A program made the position numbers and the translations under genes. Positions 11,120-22,949 of a stretch of DNA of 64,000 nucleotides are shown in pieces. Under the pieces are notes generated by a model. That model was not told where the DNA came from, ran no database searches, and saw only the letters and a list, made by a program, of their open reading frames with translations. Source of the stretch: Protea cynaroides. Lineage: Eukaryota > Streptophyta > Magnoliopsida > Proteales > Proteaceae. The stretch is from NCBI GenBank assembly GCA_028583415.1, contig CM053269.1, positions 35,592,254 to 35,656,253 on the forward strand, given 5' to 3'. Position 1 is the stretch's first letter; each line of letters opens with the position of its first letter.

Positions 11120-12087
11120 CTGTGTGAATAATTAAAACAAAGCTTAAATCAGAATTAGGGTGTGTTTTTACTGTTGAAAATCAGACTATAAATAATAATA
11201 AAATAAAGGAATATGTTCATATACATCCCGATAAAAATTGTTAACATCATCTACTACCCACAAGTTTGCAAAAAATCAATCGCACCCACTTAACTGACGG
11301 AAATCACTTCAAATGTTGAAAAACATTTTTACTCTTCATATTATAAATTGAAAAATTTTAAAAATAAGTTGAATTACTAATTTAACAATCTATTGAACAT
11401 TTTCATTTTCACTCTTTTCTTTCCGTGACACTACCATTGCAACAACCGACCAGACCACCAGACCACCACCACCACCACCACCACCACCAGAACCACCAAC
11501 GGCGATCCCACCGTCGCCATCTCCATCACCTCCTCCTTTTACCCCGCCGTCACCGTCTCTGTCACTGCCTCCTATTGGATCCTGATGAAGGCAATCATCA
11601 CCTTTACAAGAAACCAATAAACTCTCTAATAGTGCCGTTATTCTTTTTTGATTGGTTAATTCTGAAGCTCTTTGTATAAGCCGTCTCCCATCGGAAGACG
11701 AGTGATGGCAGTTTTTGATCTTGGCTCCCTTCCTCCATTTCCTCACCTTCTCTCTTCAGACTCCAACATCAAATAAAATGGGAATTTGGTCGGCTCTAAG
11801 ACAGTAAGAAATCTGTTTTAGTGAGGCACTGCAAGTGCAGACAATATGTATTCTCTCCCCTGCTACAGTCGGTTGCCTCACATAGTCACAGAGGAACGCC
11901 ATACCAAATCCTTGCAGAAAGAGTGAGAGCTGTAAGGGAAGACCAATGGAAGACCTTAAGGGGGCCATGTCCCATCGTCCATTGAAGTACCATTGACGAC
12001 GTAGGATCGACGCAAGAGAAAAAAATAAAGACCTTCTTCTCCTTGAAATGGATTTGTTTCTAACATCTCCACTTCCGCTTCTGCATC
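11120..12087. other. Unassigned DNA with a CAC/CCA microsatellite
   Basis: No gene recognised. A CCACCA run at about 11456-11500 creates Gly/Pro-rich open frames on both strands, which I attribute to composition. The remainder is AT-rich. Confidence 0.5.
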
Positions 12088-12456
12088 AACCCAGCCATCA
12101 TCTATTTCGCCCTTCAATCTCTGAATGTTGCAGCGAAGGAGGCCGGGAAGCTGACGGATCTCATCCAGGAGGCAGCCGGGAAATCAGTGGAAATAGTAGA
12201 GCAACGAAGGGGAGCCATCGAAGACTGCGAGGAACTCCACCAAATCACGGTGTCTACGCTGCAGAGATGCTGGTCAGGGATGCGGACGATGAATTCCAAT
12301 GTCAAACCATCTGGCGTTACCACCAAAGCTCCGCCCAAGGCTTCACCACCTCAGCTGAATATTCCAACTGATGCTGAACCATCTGGCGTTACCACCGACG
12401 CTCCACCTGAGACTTCGCCACATCACCCGAAGATCCCAACCGACTCACTACAGTAG
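12088..12456 (+). CDS. Small ORF, weak resemblance to PMEI-type proteins, with a 24-residue repeat
   Basis: An open frame runs from at least 12088 to the TAG at 12454-12456. Its first half reads helical, with 'EAGKLTDLIQEAAGKSVEIV' and then 'AIEDCEELHQITVSTLQR'. The DC-(E/V)EL-VS-LQ pattern recalls the third and fourth helices of pectin methylesterase/invertase inhibitors. The second half contains two copies of a 24-residue unit (PSGVTT.APP..SP) at 12305-12376 and 12377-12448. There is no convincing ATG in this frame and no signal peptide, so it may be an exon or pseudogene remnant. The family assignment is tentative. Confidence 0.3.
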   Translation, partial: NPAIIYFALQSLNVAAKEAGKLTDLIQEAAGKSVEIVEQRRGAIEDCEELHQITVSTLQRCWSGMRTMNSNVKPSGVTTKAPPKASPPQLNIPTDAEPSGVTTDAPPETSPHHPKIPTDSLQ

Positions 12457-14202
12457 TTGTATTCAACTACAACACTTCAACAGTCCATGGATACATAGTC
12501 TGCGGGATCTATTGTAACAAAACGATACTGTGTATTTTTATAAATGTAATCTGTTCTCAATCGTCCAAATTATCAAATATAAACATTCAGAGTTTGTTCT
12601 GCTTAAACTGTAAGCTTTTACATCCAACAAGGTGCAGATTTCAAATTAACTTGTTTTGTCTTGTGATTAACTCGTCTATGTGATCTATTGTTTCTATGTG
12701 ATCTATTGTTCTTGTTGAGCCATTGTAGTTCTTCAAGGACCGTCATTACTTGGAGAAAGAATGGGGGACGCTTTTCTCTGCTGATAAGAACCAGGAGGCG
12801 AAGGTTGTGTTAGAGGTAGATAGATTGTTGCCATGCCATTTTTTCCCCCAAAATATTGAGGCTTTTGATAGAAATCATGTTCATTCTTTACATTCTGGAC
12901 CATCGTAAACATCCCTTCATGGAATGACAGAGTACCTTGGCCTGAAAATGTCTTCAACCGTTCATTCTGTGTTGCGATGAATACCGTGTTAAAGATATTA
13001 GAGACGTAAACAAAAAAAAATTTATTGTGGTTCAACATTCATCGTGGAATCCCTCTGTCAATGCTCCAACTGACCCCTATAACCTCCTACTTATTAACTG
13101 CAGAACCCGAAGGTTCTTGATTTACATCCCCTACTCATGGGATAATGGCAGAAAACCTTATCGCATTCAGTAATGGTTGCCGCATGCAACCTGCCATAAG
13201 TTTCCCTTTACACCGACCAGATCCAACCGATGACCCCGGCACAGCCTTTACTAAGATCCCACGAACTCCGTCACCAGCCGTCAAGGGTCCCCCTGTACCC
13301 TTATTTCAATCCGCCAATCCTTTGAGCTTCTCCATTTCTATATCTGGTCGAACCAGATCTAAACAAGATTTCATCGGCCATTGCAAAATGTGCCACATGC
13401 CATACTGTCTGCCGCATGTGCTAAGAAGACCACCCAGATCCCTAACTAAACAAATCCCACGCACGGCCTCCAACAATATAGAGTCTACCAGATCGGTAGT
13501 ACACCTAGTCATCCGGTGTGGTTTCAAATTTTTTTTTTTTTTTAATGATGGCTCATAGAGTGATGATAACTCATAAAAGATAAAAAAAAACAAACAAAAA
13601 AAACTCACCTCTTCTTTTCTTTTATTCCGATTTTTTCTTCTTTTTTTTCTTGCTTGATTTCACGAGAAACAAGAAAAATCAATCACTACCGTACCATTTT
13701 TTTTTCTTTTGCTATCACTTCAAAAAGCAAACCAGAGATAAAAAAAGATGCAAAAAAAAATCTCCCTTTACCGCACAACTTCAAACTTTTTTTTCTTTCT
13801 TTTTCATATATTTCATGTATCTTCCTTCTTTTTCTTAAATCATTGATCGATCTATTGAATCTTAGTTTTAATATCACTTATTAGAGATGAATGTATAACC
13901 ACAAAAAAGAAACAAAGATCAAGTAAACACACTAACACAAGATTTACTATGGTTTAACACCCAAACTGAAATGCCTACTTCCACTATAGAGAAACAGAGA
14001 TTCTTTATTACTAAGAAAACTCTCTACACTTCTCTCCACCTGATAAAGTGTTCTCCTTTGCTCAGACCTTACTTAGGTTTTTCTCACACAGAGACAATAT
14101 GTAAAGAAACTTATAAATCTTAATCCTACTACAATTATAAGTTTACCCCGTACATGTAGTAGACTCATACCCTAATACAAATACGACCCTTATAATTGTG
14201 TG
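12457..14202. other. Unassigned AT-rich non-coding DNA, probably transposon-derived
   Basis: No coding region is supported. Two blocks (about 12985-13110 and 13890-14000) share a 'TTTA(C/T)TGTGGTTCAACA...' style sequence seen widely in plant interspersed repeats. Polypurine/polypyrimidine runs occur at 13520-13830. Confidence 0.4.
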
Positions 14203-14450
14203 TGTAAGACCCGTACTATACTAACTTGGTCGAACCGTGTCGTGCCAGGTCTTCCCATCATTCCTAGACCAAGTAGACCGAGCGTGGAAAGATAAATCAC
14301 AAATTATGTATGAGAATCGAGTTAAAAACACTAAAAACATACCTAAGGTCGCATGCCTGGGTAGGTATGGTCGACCATAAGGAAGGGAACCAAAAATCTC
14401 TAATCCAAATTCCCAGGGTCGATGATTTTGACCTTACGATCGATGATTTA
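14203..14450 (+). mobile_element. Partial Tekay-family LTR (LTR-E), plus-oriented
   Basis: It begins TGTAAGACCCGTA, the same as the first bases of LTR-C read on the minus strand (20741 downward). Several blocks are shared over about 250 bp, including GGTCTTCCCATCAT, AAGGTCGCATGCC and GGTCGACCATA. There is no PPT or internal region to its left and the similarity fades near 14450, so it is a fragment. Confidence 0.65.
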
Positions 14451-14878
14451 TGCCACCGCGCTTGGTGTCAAGATCCTCTATGACAGCTCGAGACCGAACC
14501 AAAAAATGACCAACCTACAGCCAAGGAATAAATTATAAATAGGGAATAGGTTAGAGGAATGAGAGAAGAGATAAAATAATGCAAAAGAATACCTCGGCAA
14601 TATTGTAATCTTGTCGTTTGTAGACCTGGTGGTATGACAGCCCCTCATAATCCATAATGTCAACATGGAGCCTCGTGACCCAGATAAGCTCCTCCACTGT
14701 GCCAAGACTTCAGATGGCCAACTGTACAGTAGAAAGGTTGATTTTAGGAACAAAGGGGGTGACATCCTCCTCAATGTTCTAAGGATAGCTCAATTCTTTA
14801 CCCTGATCCTCGCCATGTACGTCACTTGAGCAGTGGACGAAGTATCAGCAAAGAAAGATGTTAAAAATCTAGTAGCAT

Positions 14879-15900
14879 CTAAAGAAGGAGGAAAGATATC
14901 AAGACCATACCATGAGTTTCCACAGCAACCTTGGAAGAAGATTTCTTCTTCTTCTTCTTCTTCTTTTTCTTCTCAGACCTCTTACCATGATGAAGTTTCC
15001 TTTCTTCCTGGTGCCGTAATTTGGTTCCCTCTTCAGCAGGAGCCTCCAGGACCTCTATGTCGTCAACCTCAACAAATGTATTCTTACTTGAGAGGCGAGG
15101 TTCGGGAAAGGAAATGGTGTTTGCCATCCTAGGATCTTGACGAAAGCCTCTTCCTCCCGAACCTCGGCTTGAAAATCACCATCCCGAACTTCAGCCAGCC
15201 TTGCGAATGGTGTCTCGGAAGCTTGCGCCTAGAAAACCCCCGCTGTCAACAGAGTCTCAGCTAAAAGTGACTCGGTGAGGTCATCTAAATCAATATCCAC
15301 TGCAATGGGTTAGTCCATGAGCACGAATGGAATGACTTACACCACTGAAGGGGGTTCACCCAGCCCAATGTTGTGGAGGAACTTCGGATCAGACAACTGC
15401 ACTATGGTCGATGAATAGTACTCTGTTGACCTGGGAGATGGTGATCTCAGCCCAGCGATTGTGTGGCCACGAATCATTGGGAAATGAGGACCAAGAGGCA
15501 AAAAAGAAATTATGCTTGCAGTAGTGGAGAGATGTAATGATGTCTTTGGCCTGGGGGTAGACCACGTCATTACGATACTAGAAGTAGAACCAGCCCGACC
15601 CCACTGTCACTGAGGCCAAAACCAGTCGAAAAAATTTCTTGAAAAGAGCTACCTCAGTAAGCAGCCCACAAAGCTTTGAGCGAGTAAGAAAACCAATGAT
15701 CTCGCACCACCCGTTGGGGGTAATCTAGGAGGGAGCCAATCCATAGTTATCCACCAACTTGAAATAAAAAGAGGGTGTAGGGAGACGGAATCCAAGTTGA
15801 AACATCTCTTCGTATATGACAATGGCATCTATTGTCGCTGGAATCTGTAAAGGGGATTGACCAAGACAGACAATATGAAACTCCCAATGAAACACTAGAG
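14879..15900 (-). pseudogene. 'Putative gypsy type transposon' protein remnant, copy 1
   Basis: Minus-strand translation from about 15870 gives MFQLGFRLPTPSFYFKLV, then NYGLAPS-stop-ITPNGW, then 'IIGFLTRS..CGLLTEVALFKKFF'. This is the pattern of the plant family annotated as putative gypsy type transposon (Pfam PF04195). The amber at 15725-15727 replaces the usual Gln in 'LAPSQ.TPN.W'. Several stops follow. A Lys-rich stretch, encoded by a (CTT)n run on the plus strand at 14940-14975, lies in the downstream open part (14879-15127). It is opposed to the better copy at 17353. This protein type is known from extra ORFs of plant gypsy elements; no function is established. Confidence 0.6.
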
Positions 15901-16088
15901 CTCCTTCTCAAACAAAGGGTTCCCTGAGGTGTTGTTGATCAAAGAAGTTCTCCTTTACTATTTTCACCCTGAATTTGGAAATATGGAAAATAACTGAATG
16001 AAAGCAAATTGGATAAGAGATAGAAAACCAAACAGAGAGCAAAAGTATTCCCTTGTATTGTAATCAACCTCCCTTCCTCTTCCTTTGT

Positions 16089-16089
<1 letters not shown>

Positions 16090-16124
<35 letters not shown>
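16090..16124. repeat. (TA)n microsatellite
   Basis: About 17 TA units in an otherwise mixed sequence. Confidence 0.95.
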
Positions 16125-16126
<2 letters not shown>

Positions 16127-16512
16127 TAAACTGTTAATATGAACCTTTCTTTTGATCCGATTTTTTATGTCTGTCACTACTTTGATCATTAGCTACCTAG
16201 GGTATAGTAGGTTCGCCTGCCTACTACCCCCTAGACTATGTCACAGGGTCTTGTCAATCATATTTCGACCCCCTCTGACCCTATTCGACCCCCTTTTGGG
16301 TTATATTCCCCATAACCTCCAGATGTTCGTTGTCGTCCTTGCACTTTTACCAAGTAATATTCTGACGATTCGCCTGTTTGGACCGAGATCCTGTGAATCG
16401 ACGGGTCAAGTCAGCATACCTTGGATTAATGTTTGTTGTCAGCATGTATGGCCATTAAAGATAATTCATTAATGGCACAACAACCCTTGTCAACCTGTCA
16501 CTTCTTGTCTGA

Positions 16513-16675
16513 GTTAGACCATGGGGTCGAACATGGAATTCCTCCAATATTTACTGCAATGCCCTTTTTCCAACATGATGGATAGACGCCACTAAATTAG
16601 ACCATGGGGTCGAACATGGGCTTCCTCCAATATTTACCGCAATGCCCTTTTTCCACTGCAGTGGATAGACGCCAC
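16513..16675. repeat. Tandem duplication, two copies of about 83 bp
   Basis: The block 'TTAGACCATGGGGTCGAACA ... GGATAGACGCCAC' occurs at 16513-16594 and 16596-16675 with few differences. Non-coding. Confidence 0.85.
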
Positions 16676-17143
16676 ATGGTTACCTTCTAAAATCCCCTTT
16701 CTACGGTTGGATGCATTCAGTAACCACTATTTTCCCCAAGAGAACCCCCTTGTCTCCTTTACGAGTCGTTTTGACCAAAGGAGACACCTTTTTAAAAGGG
16801 AAAATATCATATCATGAGTGCGCGGTTGATCTCCCGCCGCCCGTTTCAGTTGCATGATTATCTGCCCCATTTTTTGAAATTTGAACGCACGTTTTCCCAA
16901 AGTAGCTCCTGAAGCGTCCTTGTCATAATTAGGGCTACTCCCGGTTTCTATAACTTTAGATATCATTTTCATTTCGATCGAACCGTAAATTTTTGAATAG
17001 TAACAGCTTCCTCCCACCTATCATTCATCGTATCCATCCACGCATTGTTTCCCCATCAAGTGTTACGTCCGTCTTTCACCCGTCAGTCGCACCGCTCGAG
17101 AACCATCATGACTGCCAGGCTGGGACCCACTGGTTAGCAAAAT

Positions 17144-17153
17144 CTATAAATAT
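17144..17153 (+). promoter_or_regulatory. Candidate TATA box for the 17353 ORF
   Basis: CTATAAATAT about 200 bp before the ATG at 17353, followed by a pyrimidine-rich leader (17155-17240) typical of a plant 5' UTR. Confidence 0.45.
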
Positions 17154-17352
17154 CTTCATCCTTCTCCTCATCTCCTTCTTTACACACTTATCTTTTGTAT
17201 AACTTCTTCTCCAAAGATTTCTCTGGTTCTACTACTCTCATTCCGTAAGAGGCAAGTCATTCCCGTAGAGTTCCTATGGTACGACACCATCTAAGTAAGT
17301 CTCGTCCCTGCTTTTTGCGTTACTTCTTCTTTTACTTCTTCTCTAACCCACC

Positions 17353-18305
17353 ATGGCTCGGGACAAAGCTGTGGTCAATCGTGCTTCTGAACCTACCCTG
17401 CGACGGTCGCCTCCTCCGCGATCTTCTCAGGGCGGGGAAAGTTCCAGTAGTCAATCTGGGAGCACCCCCCCAACCTTCCCCGATGAGGTTGGTCCTCACT
17501 GTGTGGCTTCTTTCGTGAAGTCCGTTATGACCGAATTTAGGCTCCAAGACCTTAGGGCTACCTTTCGTGTCCCTGATTCTGTAGATTTAATAGTTCCGAC
17601 CCCAAAGGATCGGGCGTGTCATCCCTATTCTCATAGGATGGTGGTAAACCTGAACATGTTCTCTTCTGGTTTCCACTTTCCCTGCCATCTTCTTATCCTT
17701 GAAATCCTCGGCTTCTATGGCCTAGCCCCCACTTAGCTTACGCCCAATTCTTGGGCCCATATCTACTCCTTCATCATTTTCTTTCTTAGATGTAGAGAAC
17801 CCCCTACCCTGCGGTTTTTCCAATTTCTTTTTGACGTGGGTGTCTTGCTCTGGCATGACCATCCGACCCATAGGGGGAAACCCAACGGGATCTACTATTT
17901 TTTTCGTCAAAACTTAGACATAGTTCCCGCTATGATAGAAACCACCCCCTCCTCCATTCCACACTGGAAGGAGAGATATTTTGGGGCCATAATTAGGCGG
18001 GGCCACACTCTGCAGGGAATGCGTTCTTTCCCCATCGAGAATCGATGGCAGTTTATCGATCCTTCCATAGTGGGGGTCGCCCCTTTTCTTTTACCACTCG
18101 AGATGGAGACCCTTGGACAGGTGAAAGATCGAGGGAGGGTCGTCCGGTTCAAGGACCTGTCCAATAATCAGTTCCTGTTCTTGTATGGACTGAGTAAGTT
18201 TCAGAGTGGTGCTAACCTTCATTTTCACGTTCGTCTGCAAGTTTCAATTCTAACATCTCTTTGTCTACTTGTGTTTCAGTGGAAGGTTTAGAGGACAATA
18301 TCTAA
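17353..18305 (+). pseudogene. 'Putative gypsy type transposon' protein ORF, copy 2, one amber codon
   Basis: The ATG is in a good context (ACCATGG). A Ser/Pro-rich N-terminus (residues 1-45) leads into the family core: 'HRMVVNLNMFSSGFHFPCHL', 'EILGFYGLAPT-stop-LTPNSW', 'IYSFIIFFLRCRE', 'FFQFLFDVG', and 'GKPNGIYYFFRQN...IPHWKERYFG'. The frame is continuous from 17353 to 18193 except for the TAG at 17734-17736, at the residue where the family has Gln. A candidate intron (18194-18279, GTAAGT to TTTCAG) would join to a short tail ending TAA at 18303-18305. The Tekay element starts 143 bp later and may have removed the rest. Family PF04195 is a match by eye; biochemical role unknown. Confidence 0.65.
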
Positions 18306-18447
18306 GAAGATCTGATGGGGACTGACTTATTCAGGCACCATCGATGAGAAAGGAAAGAAATAGCGGCTTCTGTGGCCCGCAAGTTGGTGGCCCTTGAGAG
18401 GGCCGCAAATGCTGCTCCTCGGGTCCCTTAGGTAGCTCCATCAGTTC

Positions 18448-20741
18448 TGTCACACCCCAATTCTGCATCATTCAGAACGGTGTGATGAACCACTAATAAA
18501 CCAACGGTTCAACCAGGATCTCTAATAGGCTGTGTCCGTTGAAAATAAAACCATACACATCCACAACCATAATCAGAATAAATACACAATAGCGGAAGTT
18601 TTAATAATAAATGAACTGAGGAATCTAGCTGTGATAATCATAAATAAAGTATTAAATTATGTTATATCAACTGAGACATAAGTAAATAAAATATCAATTA
18701 TATTTCCTTAATAATTCAAATCAAAATCTAATCGAAAACGCATGCGTTGCACTCGCATGAAGAGTCATGCATTTCCAATAAGTCTTCAGCTTCCATCGCA
18801 GCGATGTGTCCGTACGCAGAAACATTCATATAGTCTTCCACCGTGGTACATGCATCATCAACTAAAAATATTCGACGTTGAAAGGTTGAGAACACATCAC
18901 GGCTCAGTGAGCAAACAAAACAATACAACAAACATATGCATGCATTCAATTCATATCTGTGGTCTGATTTATAAGTTTACAATGTGCTATAGAAAGGTTC
19001 GGTGGCCGCCTCACCTCTATAAACGAGTGTGTGAATCCACCCAATGAGTATCGGCATTGTCGTCCGACATGCACCCACCCTGGACAATATACACCCCATG
19101 AAAACAACATGGCTGTACCGGTTGCCCATACCAACACGTAAGCCCTGCTGACGAGGGCTTGCAAACTGGACTCGCAACTAACCAATCCTAATGTCAAACA
19201 GTGTATCCAAGGCCTCACCCCAGCATCCCTCAATACATCCATAGAGATAGAGCTAAGGCCCCCCGGTAAAGTCGAAGACTACAAGGTCCGAGACCACCTC
19301 CCCTGATACCCTATGACGTAATAGTTCTGTTAAGGTAATGGCGATACAACGATGTTAGTGGACATGACTTGAGTAGAACCATGGCACAATATACACCCCA
19401 TGAAAACAACATGGCTGTACCGGTTAATACCATCCTCTATCTGCACCATGTACACTAACCACACACATACATTCACATGCTTATTCCTAGCATCATCATC
19501 ATCATCATGTCATAAATAAACAGAATTAAATATGCATGAATAGTAATAGCAGGAATATTGGATGACATATTGAATGCACATACAAGCATACACACATAGA
19601 ATCAGTCATGGCATTGGACTCAAGAAATAAAAATAGTTTATTATTAGTCAATTAGTTTAGGTCTTGTTCCCTCACCTTTGCTTGAGTGTTGATCCTCTTT
19701 CAAGCTTTAAAACCACTTTTATATCAATAGAAAAACCTAACAAATCGATAGATTTTGGTTAGAAGTCATTCCGGCATCATTAGGCTTGTTTTAAGCACGG
19801 GTCGCAGGGTGGGTAGCAGTCTACATCGACCCCCAGGGTAGGGTCGATGCTAAGGTCGGATGTTCCATCGACCCTGGGTGCGACCACCCCTATTCTGGAC
19901 TTCCCGAATACTGGGGGTCGATCCTGTGGTCTGGTAGGTCGATTCCCAATCGACCCTATGTACGACCCCCCGTGGGTTGAGTCGAGATTTTCATTCTACA
20001 GTCCATTATTTTACGTTTGGGTCCTATGGCTTACTTCCACAATCCATTCTAGGATTGTTCTATGGCTTAGAACACTAGGTTTCTTCCTTACCTTGCCTAC
20101 CATGATTTCTCCATGGATTTCATCGAAATCTTCCCATGGGTGTATGATTTGGGTTTCTCCTAGACCATACACTCTTCATAAACTATTCTAAGGTCTTAGA
20201 TTATCAAATAGAAAGCTTGCTCATACCTTAGGTTTGCTGAGATTCAAAGATTTCTCTGAATTCTTCAATTCGGTTCTCTTCTCCAACTTTCCTTCTCTTT
20301 TTCTTCTCTTCTCTTTCTCTCACTCTTAATTAGGGTTTCAAAAGGAGTGAAAGAGGCTTAGGGACGTCCTATTTATAGAGTAGAATCTCCAAAAATAAAT
20401 CCCATTGAGATTAGGAAGGAATCCCATTGAAATTTGGAAAATTTCCTATTTGCGGTTTCTGTCGTCAAACAGGGGGTCGATGAGGGGATCCGAGATCCCG
20501 TCGACCCTCAGTTCCTAAGTTGTCCGACCCCCAGTGAAAAATCAGGGGTCTGACTTCTATGTGAGGGGGGGTCGACCCTACCTACCTAGGTATGCGACCT
20601 TGCCCTCCTATTCACTATTTTGGGGTCAGTTTAGTACCTGGTTTCGCTATTTCTTTCACGCACTTGGTCCATTTGGCTCAACCATGATGGGTAGACCTGG
20701 TAAAAGGTGGTAAGACCGGTCAGTTCGATACGGGTCTTACA
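18448..20741 (-). mobile_element. LTR-C, 3' LTR of the Tekay element
   Basis: Bounded by TGTCACACCCC at 18448 and GGTCTTACA at 20741, so TG...CA on either strand. Length is 2294 bp. It is adjacent to a PPT on its right and to unrelated DNA on its left. It contains the block shared by all LTR copies and clusters of GGGTCGA motifs (19797-19975 and 20465-20600). Confidence 0.92.
20368..20377 (-). promoter_or_regulatory. TATA box in LTR-C
   Basis: TATAAATAGG on the minus strand, about 370 bp inside the LTR. The truncated LTR-D keeps it as TATAAATAGA at 44127-44136. Confidence 0.55.
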
Positions 20742-20753
20742 ACTCCCCCCTAC
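20742..20753 (-). promoter_or_regulatory. Polypurine tract of the Tekay element
   Basis: The minus strand reads GTAGGGGGGAGT directly before TGTAAGACC of LTR-C. The same bases encode the last pol codons. Confidence 0.85.
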
Positions 20754-20799
20754 TTATAAAAATTTTATCCTCGAAATTGTTCATACCTTCCGAGTCGAA

Positions 20800-20990
20800 T
20801 AGATGAGGGTATTGCTTTCGCATAGCATTCTCTTCTTCTCATGTGATTTCTTCTATATCCCTGCTTCTCCAAGTGACCTTAACATAATAAATGTCACGGT
20901 TGCGTAGTCGTTGCACCTTTCGGCTGGTGATTTGAGTTGGTGCTACTTCAAACGTCAAATCCTCAGTCAAATCAGGTATATCTACTGTCA
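20800..20990 (-). other. Chromodomain at the integrase C-terminus
   Basis: Residues 'APTQITSRKVQRLRNRDIYY', 'VKVTWRSRDIEEIT-stop-EEENAMRKQYPHLF' show the Tekay/Del chromodomain pattern, with VKV.W and the W/E-rich helix. Such domains direct integration to heterochromatin marks in chromoviruses. The TGA at 20839 replaces the Trp normally before EEE. Confidence 0.8.
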
Positions 20991-21159
20991 ATACATGCGT
21001 TGGGTCTCTGACATACTTCTTCAATAAGGAGATAAGAAATACGTCATGCACACTTGACATAGATGGTGGTAGTGCTAACTGGTAAGCCACTTTTCCATGC
21101 TTAGCTAGAATCTCATATGGTCTGACATATCTCGGACTTAATTTCCCTTTCTGTCCGAA

Positions 21160-22050
21160 TCATTTCAAACCTCGCATAGGTGACACTTTGAGGAATATAT
21201 TACCACCAACGGTGAATTCAAGGTCTCGGTGTCTAGTGTCTGCATATTGCTTTTGACGATTCTGAGTCGTTCTTACTCTTTCCTTGATAATGTCGACTAC
21301 TTGACAAGTTTCTTCAACAAATTCTGGTCCAACAATACTACGTTCTCCAACTTCATTCCAAAACAAAGGAGTTCGACACTTCCTGTCATACAGTGCTTCA
21401 TAGGGTGACATATGTATAGTAGCCTGATAGCTATTGTTATAAGCAAACTCAATCAGTGGTAACTGTTCATCCCATGATCCTTTAAAATCAATTACACAAG
21501 CTCGAAGCATGTCTTCTAGAATCTGAATGGTGCGCTCCGACTGTCCGTCTGTCTGGGGATGGAATGCAGTACTGGACTTCAATGTTGTACACATAGCCTT
21601 CTGTAATCCTTCCCAAAACTTTGAAGTAAATCATGGATCTCTGTCGGACACAATGCTTTCAGGTACACCGTGTAATCTGACAATATTATCCACATACAAC
21701 TTAGCTAACCTTTCCAGTGTATACTGAGGTCGTATAGCTATAAATCGAGCCATTTTAGTCAGTCTGTCTACAATCACCCAAACTGCGTCAACTACTCGGG
21801 GAGTCAATGGTAACCCTGTGACGAAGTCCATAGTGATGCAGTCCCATTTCCATGCTGGTTCTGGTAATGGCTGTAACAGTCCTGCTGGTCTTTGTCGTTC
21901 AGCTTTCACCTTTTGACAATTTAGGCATTGAGACACGAACTTGGCTATATCTGCTTTCATTCCCCTCCACCAGTATAATTTCTTTAGGTCATGATACATT
22001 TTTTTACTTCCAGGGTATATCGAATAGGCAGTGGTATGGGCTTCCTTCAT
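21160..22050 (-). other. Integrase zinc-binding and DDE core
   Basis: The zinc motif H...H...C..C is seen as 'RHRLMKEAHTTAYSIYPGSK' and 'CLNCQKVK' (about 21910-22050). The core has 'ITMDFVTGLPLTP' (first Asp), 'VSDRDP' (second Asp, then TGA at 21631) and 'SSTAFHPQTDGQSERTIQIL' (Glu in 'SER', about 21520-21590). All acidic residues are present despite the stop. Confidence 0.88.
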
Positions 22051-22389
22051 TAGTCGGTGTCTAATGTCCAAACTTTTTGTCTCAGGTACACATATTCTTC
22101 CTTTGTACTTCAGCACCCTTTCATCATCTAAGGAGAACTCCGGAGTAGTCCTACCTTTTTCGATGTCTTCTTGTACCGTTCTTAGGTAAGGGTCTGATTT
22201 AATTGCTATTTTCACTTCATCAAGTATATCGGGTACAATCTTCAATGTGGCGAACATATTTGCAAACCGATGGATAAACCCTTGGTTGGTTGATTCACCC
22301 GGTGCATCTATCACAAATTGTTCATTACCATAATTGAATACTTTTTCGGTAGTACACAGTGCAGCAGTGGTGCTAACCTCCTCTTGAGA

Positions 22390-22750
22390 TTTCATCATTG
22401 CCTTTCTACTCAGTGCGTCCGCAACCACATTAGCTTTTCCCGGAGGATACTGGATATCACAATCATAGTCTTTCAATAGTTCCAGCCATCTTCTTTGTCT
22501 CATATTCAACTCCTTCTTATTAAAGAGGTAAGTAAGACTCTTATGATCTGATTTAATCTGAAATTTCTCTCCGTACAAGTAATGTCTCCATATTTTGACA
22601 GCATGTACTACTGCCGCTAATTCCAAATCATGAGTGGGATAGTTCTTCTCATGTGTCTTCAATTGTCTTAAGGCATAAGCAATTACTTGTTCTCCTTGCA
22701 TAATTACACATCCTAATCCCAGTCCTGACGCATCAGTGTACAAAATAAAT
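22390..22750 (-). other. RNase H domain
   Basis: 'FILYTDASGLGLGCVI', 'YPTHDLELAAVVHAVKIWRHY', 'FQIKSDHKSLTYLF' and 'VVADALSRK' give the catalytic D, E, D, D in order. 'WRHYLYG' is typical of plant Ty3-gypsy RNase H. Confidence 0.9.
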
Positions 22751-22949
22751 GGCTGTCCTGGAATCAGAATGGTCAAGATTGGAGCTGATATCAATCTAGC
22801 CTTCAATGTTTGGAAACTCTTCTCGCATTTATCAGTCCACACAAACTTTTCGCCCTTCTTACTCAAACTGATAAGAGGTACGGTAATTCGGGAATAGTCT
22901 TCCACAAATCATCAATAATACCTAGCTAGACCTAAGAAACTTCTAATTT

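Noticed and set aside
13145..13558. 137-codon plus-strand ORF
   Set aside because: It overlaps a 100-codon frame on the other strand, has no recognisable domain, and ends in a poly-T run; no support for either.
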